Of a DNA stretch of 7,254 nt, positions 1 to 5,239 are shown one piece after another. Origin of the DNA: an uncultured Eubacteriales bacterium (lineage in GTDB: Bacteria > Bacillota > Clostridia > Lachnospirales > Anaerotignaceae); assembly GCA_934552695.1 (NCBI GenBank), contig CAKTER010000077.1:1-7254 (forward strand). The letters run 5' to 3'. Each line of letters opens with the position of its first letter. Within the stretch, counting starts at the first letter, position 1. The position numbers and the translations under genes are program-made. Under the pieces are notes generated by a model. That model had not been told where the DNA came from, did not search any database, and saw only the letters and a list, made by a program, of their open reading frames with translations.

Positions 1-107
1 ATTACTTCCAGCTTATCGCCTTTTTGACGGCAGCGGGGACATACCGCTTCCACACCGTCCGCCACTTCAAACACTTCGCCGCAAACCTTGCATTTGTATT
101 TCGTCAT
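1..107 (-). CDS. Rubredoxin-like / zinc-ribbon small protein, 3' end cut by window edge
   Basis: Thirty-five codons plus two bases are visible before the left edge. The protein has two Cys-x-x-Cys knuckles, CKVC at residues 6-9 and CPRC at 23-26, around a short acidic stretch. This is the metal-binding plan of rubredoxin-like iron sites and small zinc ribbons. By family knowledge such mini-proteins usually end within a few residues of the KGDKLEV motif seen at the edge, so little is probably missing. The start at 107 was chosen because AAGGAGG at 116-122 lies 8 nt upstream; an in-frame ATG at 113 is only 2 nt from that site. A single metal site of this kind suggests electron transfer or oxidative-stress protection, but zinc binding without redox function is equally possible. 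It has its own promoter just upstream. Confidence 0.75.
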   Translation of the reverse strand, partial: MTKYKCKVCGEVFEVADGVEAVCPRCRQKGDKLEV

Positions 108-140
108 TTTCATTTCCTCCTTGCTTTCGTTTATCCGTCT

Positions 141-156
141 ACCGGCCAGTCCCGGT
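141..156 (-). other. Small leader hairpin of the rubredoxin-like gene
   Basis: ACCGG (141-145) and CCGGT (152-156) form a 5-bp inverted repeat with a 6-nt loop inside the predicted 5' leader, about 35 nt before the start codon. It is too short to name as a riboswitch and may simply stabilise the leader. Confidence 0.3.
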
Positions 157-180
157 GTTTTCCTTGATTGGTATGGTCTT

Positions 181-209
181 AGTATAGCACGGCCCTATTT
201 CTTTGTCAA
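181..209 (-). promoter_or_regulatory. Sigma-A promoter of the rubredoxin-like gene
   Basis: On the minus strand TTGACA (204-209) is followed after exactly 17 bp by TATACT (181-186), a near-consensus housekeeping promoter. The -10 is preceded by TGC, an extended -10 element. Transcription should begin near 174, giving a leader of about 67 nt. The DNA just upstream of the -35 is almost pure A/T and could act as an UP element. Confidence 0.85.
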
Positions 210-217
210 TACATTTT

Positions 218-234
218 TTATTATTTAATAATAA
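218..234. promoter_or_regulatory. Perfect 17-bp A/T palindrome upstream of the promoter
   Basis: The plus strand reads TTATTATT-T-AATAATAA, an 8-1-8 perfect inverted repeat. It begins 9 bp upstream of the -35 box and ends 8 bp before the stop codon of the 135-aa gene. It could be a regulator site (the spacing recalls the 7-1-7 boxes of Fur/PerR proteins, although the sequence does not match their consensus), an UP element, or a weak A/T stem downstream of the 135-aa gene. No T-rich tail makes it a convincing terminator. Confidence 0.35.
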
Positions 235-241
235 TTCTTAT

Positions 242-649
242 TTAAAGATTGAAAAGCAGCTGCACCAACCCCCGTTCCCGCTCCGGCAGCCAGGGCAGCA
301 GCGCTTGCAGCAGCGCCCGGCGGGGCTCCTCCCCCGTTTCCTGCCCCGTCTGGGGGGCGGGGCCAGGACAAAACTGCTGCACCTCCCATAGCTTTAGCAG
401 GCAAAACAGCTGGCGCTGACAGGCGGGGGAAAGATAGGGCAAGGCCGCCTGTACCAGCCCGGCCGGGTCGCCGCACCCCCTTGCCGCCGCCGTTATCCCC
501 GTACCGGTCAGGGCCGCCCCCCGAGCAAGGGAATTCTCCTCCGGGCGCTCCGGCTCCCAAGCCTGTCCTCCGGCCCCCTGCCTCAGCATCTGCTGCAACA
601 GCGTTTGCGCTTGGGGCGGAATGCCTCCGGCCCCCTCGGTGTATCCCAT
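242..649 (-). CDS. Hypothetical 135-aa protein with duplicated helical motif
   Basis: I do not recognise a named function. The start at 649 is set by AGGAGG (655-660) 5 nt upstream; the open frame extends further but has no other good ribosome binding site. The first 60 residues are rich in Gly, Ala and Gln and look partly disordered. The second half holds two copies of one pattern: residues 65-87 (LVQAALPYL...LFCLLKL) and 113-135 (LLQALLPWL...LVQLLFNL). Each is an amphipathic helix, a turn after the Pro-aromatic-Leu, then a second helix, joined by a Pro/Gly/Glu linker. No signal peptide or membrane span is seen. From memory, spore-forming Clostridia carry small hypothetical proteins with this LLQAxxPYL pattern, but I cannot assign a role. 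It lies downstream of the 58-aa peptide in the same direction, so read-through could supply its mRNA. Confidence 0.6.
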   Translation of the reverse strand: MGYTEGAGGIPPQAQTLLQQMLRQGAGGQAWEPERPEENSLARGAALTGTGITAAARGCGDPAGLVQAALPYLSPACQRQLFCLLKLWEVQQFCPGPAPQTGQETGEEPRRALLQALLPWLPERERGLVQLLFNL

Positions 650-683
650 GGCTTCCTCCTTTCTGCAAATCCATCGTCCCGGC

Positions 684-714
684 AAAAAAGCTCCTGGGTA
701 GGCCCCCGGAGCTT
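684..714 (-). terminator. Intrinsic terminator between the 58-aa and 135-aa genes
   Basis: On the minus strand AAGCTCC (708-714) pairs with GGAGCTT (688-694), with an inner GGG/CCC pairing possible, followed by a run of six T (684-689). It begins 10 nt after the 58-aa stop codon. No convincing separate promoter for the 135-aa gene is seen in the short space left, so the hairpin may act as a partial terminator that lowers expression of the second gene. Confidence 0.8.
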
Positions 715-723
715 CCGCCGCCC

Positions 724-900
724 TTACTTTACCTCGCAGGCGCCAAGGCTGTTGCCGTTGCCGGCGCCCAACAGCAATAGGATGGCCCATAGCCACTGGT
801 TGTTATTTTCGCTGCCGTTGCAGCCGTTGCTCCCCATCATCAGCAGGGCGATGAGCCAAAGCATGTTGTTGCCGCTCCATCCGTCGCAGCAGGTACCCAT
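724..900 (-). CDS. Small Cys/Gly/Asn-rich membrane peptide, 58 aa, spore-associated type (inferred)
   Basis: The start at 900 has an excellent site, AAAGGAGGT, 8 nt upstream. The peptide contains two short hydrophobic segments, about residues 13-22 and 36-45, each preceded by Asn residues and followed by a Gly/Asn/Ser tail (MMGSNGCNGS and LLGAGNGNS). The two halves are recognisably repeats of one another. Four Cys are present (4, 5, 27, 55). Tiny Gly- and Cys-rich hydrophobic peptides of this style, such as the YjcZ group in Bacillus, are common in endospore formers, which is the basis of the call; I see no diagnostic YjcZ motif. The segments are shorter than a normal membrane span, so they may lie in the membrane surface or pack as a hairpin. 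Confidence 0.65.
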   Translation of the reverse strand: MGTCCDGWSGNNMLWLIALLMMGSNGCNGSENNNQWLWAILLLLGAGNGNSLGACEVK

Positions 901-933
901 CAAACCGACCTCCTTTAAAAGCTTCTTGGTTCC

Positions 934-941
934 ATTGTATG
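934..941 (-). promoter_or_regulatory. Candidate -10 box CATACAAT for the 58-aa gene (sigma-E/K-like)
   Basis: The minus strand reads CATACAAT 34 nt before the start codon, identical to the usual Bacillus sigma-E -10 and close to sigma-K. I could not find a convincing matching -35 at 14-16 bp, so the factor is not established. A start near 927 would give a leader of about 27 nt that holds only the ribosome binding site. Confidence 0.3.
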
Positions 942-1013
942 TGCCGCCACCCCATACTTTCCTGTTTTTTGGGTGACCGTTCCCCCGGCAAGGGCATACC
1001 ATACCAGGAATGC

Positions 1014-1277
1014 AAGCGCCCCTGGGTGCGAAAGGAAGTGAGGGCATGGGCCGGATTCCGCAAAGGATGGGGGGCACCGCCCCCTGTTTTGGATAACGCC
1101 CGGGCCGCCGTCGCCGCCGAGGGCCTACGCAATACCGGCGCCGGTGTGACCATTGCCGTATTGGATACCGGGGCCGCCCCGGTGGCCGACCTGACCCGGC
1201 CCCTGCCCCGGATTGTCGCATTCCGGGACTTTGTAAACCGACGCCCCGCCCCCTATGACGACAACGGGCACGGAACT
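1014..1277 (+). pseudogene. Subtilisin-like serine protease (S8) fragment, 3'-truncated
   Basis: This is the only real coding trace on the plus strand. It shows the catalytic Asp block GVTIAVLDTG (Asp codon 1164-1166) and, 35 residues later, the catalytic His block YDDNGHGT (His codon 1269-1271). Order and spacing fit an S8 peptidase. The family normally continues His-Val-Ala-Gly straight after HGT, but here homology stops at 1277 and the frame runs into the antisense of a recombinase gene. The region with the catalytic Ser, about two thirds of a normal domain, is missing. No good start codon or ribosome binding site is visible: GTG codons at 1026 and 1038 are poorly placed, and the frame can be followed upstream to about 939. 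The fragment cannot encode an active protease. Confidence 0.75.
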
Positions 1278-1299
1278 CAGCCGCCGTGTAAGCTTCCGG

Positions 1300-2238
1300 C
1301 TAGGGGCCGTCCGCTTTTTTCTTTCCCGCCCTCCGTTTTTGCCGGGCCTCCAGCACCGCTTGCACCGCCGCAAACTCCGCCGGGCTCACCAGCGCCGGAT
1401 GGGTATCCTCCACCACCACCCAAGCCTCCGGCGGGCGGCGCACCCGGGTTTTGTCCTTGTACGAGCGGGTAGTTTCCCGCCCCTGGGCCAATGCACCCCG
1501 GTACACGGGGTTGGTCAAAATCTTCCGCACGGTGGTAGCCGCCCAACCGCCCTTAACATGGGGCAGCCGCAGGGCCTCCCCCCGGGCCTGTTTATACGCA
1601 TAGGGCGTGGGTACCCCGGCCGCCGTCAATGCCCGGGCAATGGCGCTAAGCCCCCTCCCGGCCAAAAATTCCCGGTAAATGCGCCGCACCACCGCCGCCG
1701 CTTCCTCGTCCACCGCCAGCTGGTGCCGGTCGGCCGCCGCTTTTTGGTAGCCGTAGGGCGCTATCGCCCCCAAGTATTGCCCCGCCTGCATTTTGGCCAA
1801 AAAGGTGCGGCGGATGTTTTCGGAAAGGTCCTCCAAATACCACTCGTTTACCAGCGCATGGATTTGGCGGCTTTTTTTGTTGGCCCGCTCCCGGGTATCC
1901 ACCCCGTCCACCAACGACACGAACCGCAGCCCCCATTGGGGAAAGCGCTCGTGCAAAAGCTCCTCCTGCTGGGCGTACAGCCGGGTAAACCGGCTTAGGC
2001 TTTTGCACAAAACCACCTCAAATTGCCCGGCCGCCCCGTCGGCCAACAGCCGGTTAAAGGCCGGGCGGCTCCGGTCGGCCCCGGAAAAATCCTCGTCGTT
2101 ATACACCGCCGCCACATGCCAGCCCTGCCGGGCGGCGTATTCCCGCAGCATCAGCTCCTGATTTTGGATGCTTTGGGACGGGCTTTCCCCCCGGTCCCGG
2201 TCCTCCTCGCTAAGCCGCAAATACAGCGCTGCTTCCAT
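1300..2238 (-). pseudogene. Large serine recombinase, C-terminally truncated (312 aa)
   Basis: Residues 3 to about 145 form the resolvase catalytic domain: catalytic Ser10 in LYLRLS, the DFSGADRSRPAF block at 50-61, and SLSRFTR at 81-87 with the active-site Arg residues. Residues from about 155 to 270 match the recombinase domain, with PYGY at 161-164 and TNPVYRG at 242-248. The protein ends soon after the EDTHPALVSPAEF segment, where Firmicutes large serine recombinases (usually 450-550 aa) continue into a Cys-rich zinc ribbon and coiled coil; no Cys-x-x-Cys ribbon is present in any frame downstream. The start at 2238 has GGAGG 7 nt upstream; ATG 2244 abuts that site. The catalytic half looks intact, but loss of the DNA-binding half should abolish site-specific integration. 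It is probably a relic of an integrated element. Confidence 0.8.
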
Positions 2239-2262
2239 GGTCATCCCTCCCCCCCAAGCCTA

Positions 2263-2299
2263 CGCCGCAGCCGGCGGGGAATATGCCGGGTTTCCGGCA
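2263..2299. repeat. Two adjacent GC-rich inverted repeats upstream of the recombinase
   Basis: CGCCG-CAGC-CGGCG (2263-2276) and TGCCGG-GTTT-CCGGCA (2284-2299) are separated by 7 bp. They fill the gap between the recombinase ribosome binding site and the dehydrogenase terminator. They could be leader hairpins, an operator, or remains of the attachment region of the lost element; nothing in the sequence decides between these. Confidence 0.45.
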
Positions 2300-2308
2300 A
2301 CGGGCATT

Positions 2309-2338
2309 AAAAAAGAGCGCCCAACGACGCTCTTTTAA
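2309..2338 (-). terminator. Intrinsic terminator after the dehydrogenase
   Basis: A 9-bp stem, AAAAGAGCG (2328-2336) with CGCTCTTTT (2311-2319), encloses an 8-nt loop and ends in a T-run on the minus strand, 16 nt after the stop codon. The A-tract on the other arm also gives some T-tail on the plus strand, so it may be partly bidirectional. Confidence 0.85.
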
Positions 2339-2352
2339 GATTCGGTTATGGC

Positions 2353-3309
2353 TTACAGCTTGTGGTGGAACTTCAGCAGGGTGACCAGGCCCCGGCCCAT
2401 AAACTGCTCCACGCTGTCGTGGTCCCGGCCCTCAAACTCCTGCCGGTGGGCCATTTCCTCGGCTACGCCGGCTTCGGCAATGTCCACGTACCCTTCGGGG
2501 GATTTGGTCCATTTCGCCATGTCCTCCAGCCAGGCTTCGGTGGTGGGGCCAATGTGGGTTTGGATGCCCCGGATACCGCCCTTGCCGCCGCCCATTTCCT
2601 GTACCAGGTGGGGGCCCAGCAGACCCCAACGCAGGCCGGGGCCAAACACAACGGCCTTATCCACATCCTCCACCGAGGCAACGCCCCGATAAACCAGGTC
2701 GTGAGCCTCCCGGTTCAAAGCCATCTGAATCCGGTTGCAGATAAACCCAAGGCATTCCTTTTGCAGGACAACGGGTACCTTGCCAATGCTTTCGTAAAAT
2801 TCTTTTGCTTTTTGCAGGGTTTCGTCGCTGGTCTTTTCGCCCTTAGCCAGCTCCACCAGCGGAATCAGGTGAACGGGGTTGTAGGGGTGGCCGCCCACAA
2901 TGCGCTCGGGGTGCTTGGCCTCGGCAGCGATATCGGAAATCAGCAGGCCGGAGGTAGAGCTGGCAATAATCGCCGTGCTGTTAAACTCCTCGATGGCGGC
3001 AACAATCGAACGCTTAATCTTAATATTTTCGGGGCCGTTTTCCTGAATGAACTCGGCGTTTTCCACAGCGGCCTTTACATCGGTGGTATAGCTGACCCGG
3101 GCCAGAGCGTCCTTCAGCTGCTCCTGGGTTAAGGCATCGACGCCGGGAGCGGCAAAAAAGCTCAGCTTCTTTTCAATCTCGGCCTTGCCTGCGGCAATGG
3201 CCTCGTCGTTCAAATCGTATACCACTACGTTGCAGCCGGCTTTTGCAAAAACCGCCGCCCAAGCGCCACCGATTTGGCCGCCGCCATACACACAAACATT
3301 CTTGAACAT
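2353..3309 (-). CDS. NAD-dependent 3-hydroxyacyl-CoA / 3-hydroxyacid dehydrogenase
   Basis: This 318-aa protein has the full two-domain plan of the HAD family. The N-terminal Rossmann fold has GGGQIGG (9-15), and Asp32 at the end of the second strand favours NAD over NADP. The catalytic set is Ser120, His141 in GGHPYNP, Glu153 in LVELAKG and Asn192; spacing closely matches classical 3-hydroxyacyl-CoA dehydrogenases. The GHPYNPVHLIPLVEL block and GPGLRWGLLGPHLVQE (223-238) are closer to the L-gulonate/lambda-crystallin and carnitine 3-dehydrogenase branch than to butyrate-pathway 3-hydroxybutyryl-CoA dehydrogenase, which reads HFFNPVPVMKLVE. The substrate may therefore be a free hydroxy acid or a short hydroxyacyl-CoA. 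Cytoplasmic. AGGAGG 9 nt upstream fixes the start at 3309. It is transcribed alone, with its own promoter and terminator, and no thiolase or crotonase is nearby. Confidence 0.85.
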   Translation of the reverse strand: MFKNVCVYGGGQIGGAWAAVFAKAGCNVVVYDLNDEAIAAGKAEIEKKLSFFAAPGVDALTQEQLKDALARVSYTTDVKAAVENAEFIQENGPENIKIKRSIVAAIEEFNSTAIIASSTSGLLISDIAAEAKHPERIVGGHPYNPVHLIPLVELAKGEKTSDETLQKAKEFYESIGKVPVVLQKECLGFICNRIQMALNREAHDLVYRGVASVEDVDKAVVFGPGLRWGLLGPHLVQEMGGGKGGIRGIQTHIGPTTEAWLEDMAKWTKSPEGYVDIAEAGVAEEMAHRQEFEGRDHDSVEQFMGRGLVTLLKFHHKL

Positions 3310-3378
3310 TGTCTCATTCCTCCTAATCTCTGATGCAATCACATTTTGTCAACGATCTGGGGCATGGGAACCGGGCGC

Positions 3379-3397
3379 AGGCTGCCGGAGACAGCCT
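3379..3397 (-). other. Leader hairpin of the dehydrogenase mRNA
   Basis: AGGCTG and CAGCCT form a 6-bp stem with a 7-nt loop within the predicted leader of about 97 nt. It lacks a T-run, so it is not a terminator, and no known riboswitch core was recognised around it. Confidence 0.35.
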
Positions 3398-3412
3398 CCA
3401 CCTTTCCGTTTT

Positions 3413-3441
3413 AGTATAGCACTGTCTACCAAAACCCGCAA
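3413..3441 (-). promoter_or_regulatory. Promoter of the dehydrogenase gene
   Basis: The -10 TATACT (3413-3418) carries an extended TGC upstream, and a weak -35, TTGCGG (3436-3441), sits 17 bp away. The string GTGCTATACTAA is identical to that around the -10 of the rubredoxin-like gene. An inverted repeat AAAACCC (3431-3437) / GGGTTTT (3451-3457) overlaps the -35 and could be an operator. Confidence 0.65.
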
Positions 3442-3514
3442 GACATATTTGGGTTTTTTCGGCACATTTTATCCCCGCCGCCGCACCCCTCCCCGCTGTT
3501 ATGATATTTTTGCA

Positions 3515-3645
3515 TAGAAAAGGCCGTCCCGGGGGAGGACGGCGAAAAGAAGGATTTGATAAGCAGGCTCTGTCCATTGGCAAAGACGATCCGCTTATAA
3601 GGGGAGCCTCGGGCCTACCCCGGAGGACTCCCTTGTTAGGAGATG
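3515..3645 (-). ncRNA. Candidate small RNA of about 130 nt, class unknown
   Basis: This intergenic stretch holds a complete small transcription unit on the minus strand: promoter, three stem-loops and a terminator. Hairpin one spans about 3598-3633: AAGGGAG pairs with CTCCCCTT (one bulge), and CCTC/GAGG plus GGG/CCC continue the stem to a GTAGG loop. Hairpin two spans about 3559-3599, ATAAGC-GG with CC-T-GCTTAT around a loop of about 23 nt. The third is a GCCGTCC/GGACGGC stem (3523-3543) followed by CTTTTCT. No open frame with a ribosome binding site fits it. CCGGGG in hairpin one could also pair with CCCCGG in the terminator stem, allowing a switch-like alternative fold. The next gene has its own promoter 74 nt beyond the terminator stem, so it is unlikely to be only a leader. 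I could not match it to 6S, tmRNA, SRP or a known riboswitch by eye. Confidence 0.5.
3517..3543 (-). terminator. Terminator of the candidate small RNA
   Basis: A perfect 7-bp GC-rich stem, GCCGTCC with GGACGGC, and a 7-nt loop are followed on the minus strand by CTTTTCT. The T-run is short, so efficiency is uncertain. Confidence 0.6.
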
Positions 3646-3650
3646 GGAAC

Positions 3651-3679
3651 AGTATACTCCATTCAGCGTTTAAATTCAA
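3651..3679 (-). promoter_or_regulatory. Sigma-A promoter of the candidate small RNA
   Basis: TTGAAT (3674-3679) and TATACT (3651-3656) are spaced exactly 17 bp apart on the minus strand, with an expected start near 3644. Directly upstream, 3680-3691, is the inverted repeat TGAC-CAAA-GTCA abutting the -35, a possible regulator site. Confidence 0.65.
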
Positions 3680-3711
3680 TGACCAAAGTCAAATTTTTTT
3701 CATTTCGGCGT

Positions 3712-3733
3712 TTTGACTAAATCAGGGTAGTCA
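3712..3733. repeat. Inverted repeat between permease 1 and the small RNA
   Basis: TTGACTA and TAGTCAG share a 6-bp complementary core, TGACTA/TAGTCA, around an 8-nt centre. There is no T-run on either side, so it is not an obvious terminator. The rest of 3734-3812 shows no gene or other site that I can support. Confidence 0.3.
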
Positions 3734-3812
3734 GCTCCCCCGATGCTTGTTTGTTTTTCGTTTTTTGGCCGGATTTCAGCCCGTTCCCCTTGGCCCGGCC
3801 TTGCTTCCCCAT

Positions 3813-3839
3813 AAAAAAGCGCCGCACAAGGCGGCGCTT
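3813..3839 (-). terminator. Terminator of permease copy 1
   Basis: A 9-bp stem, AAGCGCCGC (3817-3825) with GCGGCGCTT (3831-3839), has a 5-nt loop and a T-run of six on the minus strand. Between it and the stop codon lies a second inverted repeat, CAGGCCC-G-GGGCCTG (3845-3859). Both structures are present after copy 2. Confidence 0.9.
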
Positions 3840-3872
3840 GAGAACAGGCCCGGGGCCTGCGGTGTGGGGTTG

Positions 3873-5195
3873 TTAGCAGATCCCGGCCATTGCCATCAGC
3901 AGCGTAAAGATGGATACAATCAGCGGGATTATGGTACACTCGATAAACGTATGGATGTAGGCCTGCTTGTGGGTCAAGCCGGCAATCCGCAGCCCGGAGT
4001 TAACGGCGCCGTTATGGGGCAGCGAGTCCAACCCGCCGGAGGCGATGGCCGATACCCGGTGGATAAGCTGGGGATTGATGCCCATATCCAAGAACTTTTG
4101 GGCAAAGCTGTTTAGGCCAATGGCCAAGCCGCCGGAGGCAGACCCGGCAAAGCCGGCGCATACGTTTACGGCAATCAGCAGCTGTACCAACGGGCCGCCG
4201 GGAACATGGTCCAGGCCGGCGATAACAGCGGCATACCCGGGGGTAACCGCCACCACAGAGCCAAAGCCCACCACGGCGCACACGGAAATGGTTACGCCAA
4301 TGGACTGCTCCACGCCCTGGGTCAAGGACTGCAAAACATTGGGGATGTTCTTCCAATACAAGATGACGGCCAGAACGATACCCACCAAAAGCGCCACCAG
4401 AACAGAGGGCAGCTTGAAGAAGTTTAATACAATCAGCAGGACAATCGACGGGATCAGGGCTTTGACGATAGTAATATCGGTATCCTTCAGGTCAACCTCC
4501 TTAATCCGCTCGGCAATGACAGCGCCGGTGGGCAGGAAGCCTTCGCCCTTCTTTTTGCAGCGGCGCTGGACATATACAATATATCCCAGCTCCAGGACCA
4601 CGCAGATAATGGCCGACAAAATACCCAGCAGGGGAGCGGCCTTGGCGTCGGTACCCAGATACTGCATGGGGATTAGGTTTTGGGCCGCCGGGGAACCGGG
4701 CAGCATGGTCATGGTGATGGTGCCGGAAGCCCAGGCGCTGGCGTTATACAGGTGCCAGGGAATATCCAATTCCTCGTACATGGTTTTGGCGATAGAAGCC
4801 ATTAAGAACGTGACCACAAACAGGTTGATGCCGCCGTAGGTCAGCAACAGGGTAACCAGATGCAGCGAAAGCATGGCCACCAGTTCCTTGTTCTTTTTCG
4901 CTTTTTTCGCCGCATTGGTCAATGTAACGGCAATCACCTGTGCCGCCCCCGAGTCGCCCATAATCTTGGCATACATCGAGGCCATGGCAAACAGCAAAAA
5001 GTAGTTTTTGGCATACCCCACAAAGCCTTCCATATAGGGGCCGGTGAGGGTGGCCCACACGGGCAGCCCGCCAAACAGCATAACCACTACCGCCGAGATG
5101 GGCGCATACAGATAAATGGAAACGCCCTTAAAGGATAACCCAATCATAAGTGCCAAACCGATGACAATACCTATGATGCTGATGATAGGACTCAT
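3873..5195 (-). CDS. GntP-family permease copy 1, hydroxybutyrate-type (substrate inferred)
   Basis: A 440-aa integral membrane protein with roughly ten to twelve hydrophobic spans (for example 5-20, 26-48, 105-135, 190-210, 245-280, 300-328, 335-362, 416-437), the usual size for GntP permeases. Recognisable blocks are GDSGAAQ (80-86), MLPGSPAAQN (164-173), FGSVVAVTPGY (311-321), GSASGGLAIG (351-360), and ASGGLDSLPHNGAV (385-398) followed by GLTHKQAY (406-413). The last two are characteristic of the YxjC-like branch often annotated as D-beta-hydroxybutyrate permease, which by family takes up the anion by cation symport. A charged cytoplasmic loop lies at 211-241. AAGGAGG 7 nt upstream fixes the start at 5195, although the frame stays open for 80 more codons without a better site. 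It is the downstream member of a tandem duplicate and has its own promoter and terminator. Confidence 0.85.
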   Translation of the reverse strand: MSPIISIIGIVIGLALMIGLSFKGVSIYLYAPISAVVVMLFGGLPVWATLTGPYMEGFVGYAKNYFLLFAMASMYAKIMGDSGAAQVIAVTLTNAAKKAKKNKELVAMLSLHLVTLLLTYGGINLFVVTFLMASIAKTMYEELDIPWHLYNASAWASGTITMTMLPGSPAAQNLIPMQYLGTDAKAAPLLGILSAIICVVLELGYIVYVQRRCKKKGEGFLPTGAVIAERIKEVDLKDTDITIVKALIPSIVLLIVLNFFKLPSVLVALLVGIVLAVILYWKNIPNVLQSLTQGVEQSIGVTISVCAVVGFGSVVAVTPGYAAVIAGLDHVPGGPLVQLLIAVNVCAGFAGSASGGLAIGLNSFAQKFLDMGINPQLIHRVSAIASGGLDSLPHNGAVNSGLRIAGLTHKQAYIHTFIECTIIPLIVSIFTLLMAMAGIC

Positions 5196-5239
5196 GATAA
5201 CCCCTCCTTGTTGCAAAAACCTTGTTGTAAACAGCAATG

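Noticed and set aside
481..976. Plus-strand open frames over the 135-aa and 58-aa genes
   Set aside because: They are Pro-rich shadows without ribosome binding sites; the minus-strand genes have strong sites and a terminator.
2255..2308. Plus-strand reading QAYAAAGGEYAGFPATGI, which resembles the GGxYxGxAPxA stretch after the catalytic His of subtilases
   Set aside because: It would suggest the other half of an interrupted protease, but it is only about 18 residues, lacks the Ala-Pro, and leads straight into a terminator with no catalytic Ser region, so chance is likely.
2362..3132. Long plus-strand open frame antisense to the dehydrogenase
   Set aside because: It mirrors codon-biased GC-rich coding sequence, has no ribosome binding site or recognisable motif, and the minus-strand gene is certain.
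3335..3358. TTGACA (3348-3353) inside the dehydrogenase leader as a second promoter
   Set aside because: The only -10 at 17 bp is AGATTA, which overlaps the ribosome binding site region and leaves no room for a leader.
3515..3645. Candidate RNA as 6S RNA, tmRNA or a known riboswitch
   Set aside because: It folds as separate hairpins and not a single rod with a central bubble, has no tRNA-like end or tag frame, and no T-box or other riboswitch core was recognised; class left open.
3967..4839. 290-codon plus-strand frame antisense to permease copy 1 (and similar frames at 5755-6321 and 6081-6818 opposite copy 2)
   Set aside because: Similar frames opposite both copies simply reflect the duplicated permease; the translations are Pro/Arg/His-rich with no domain.
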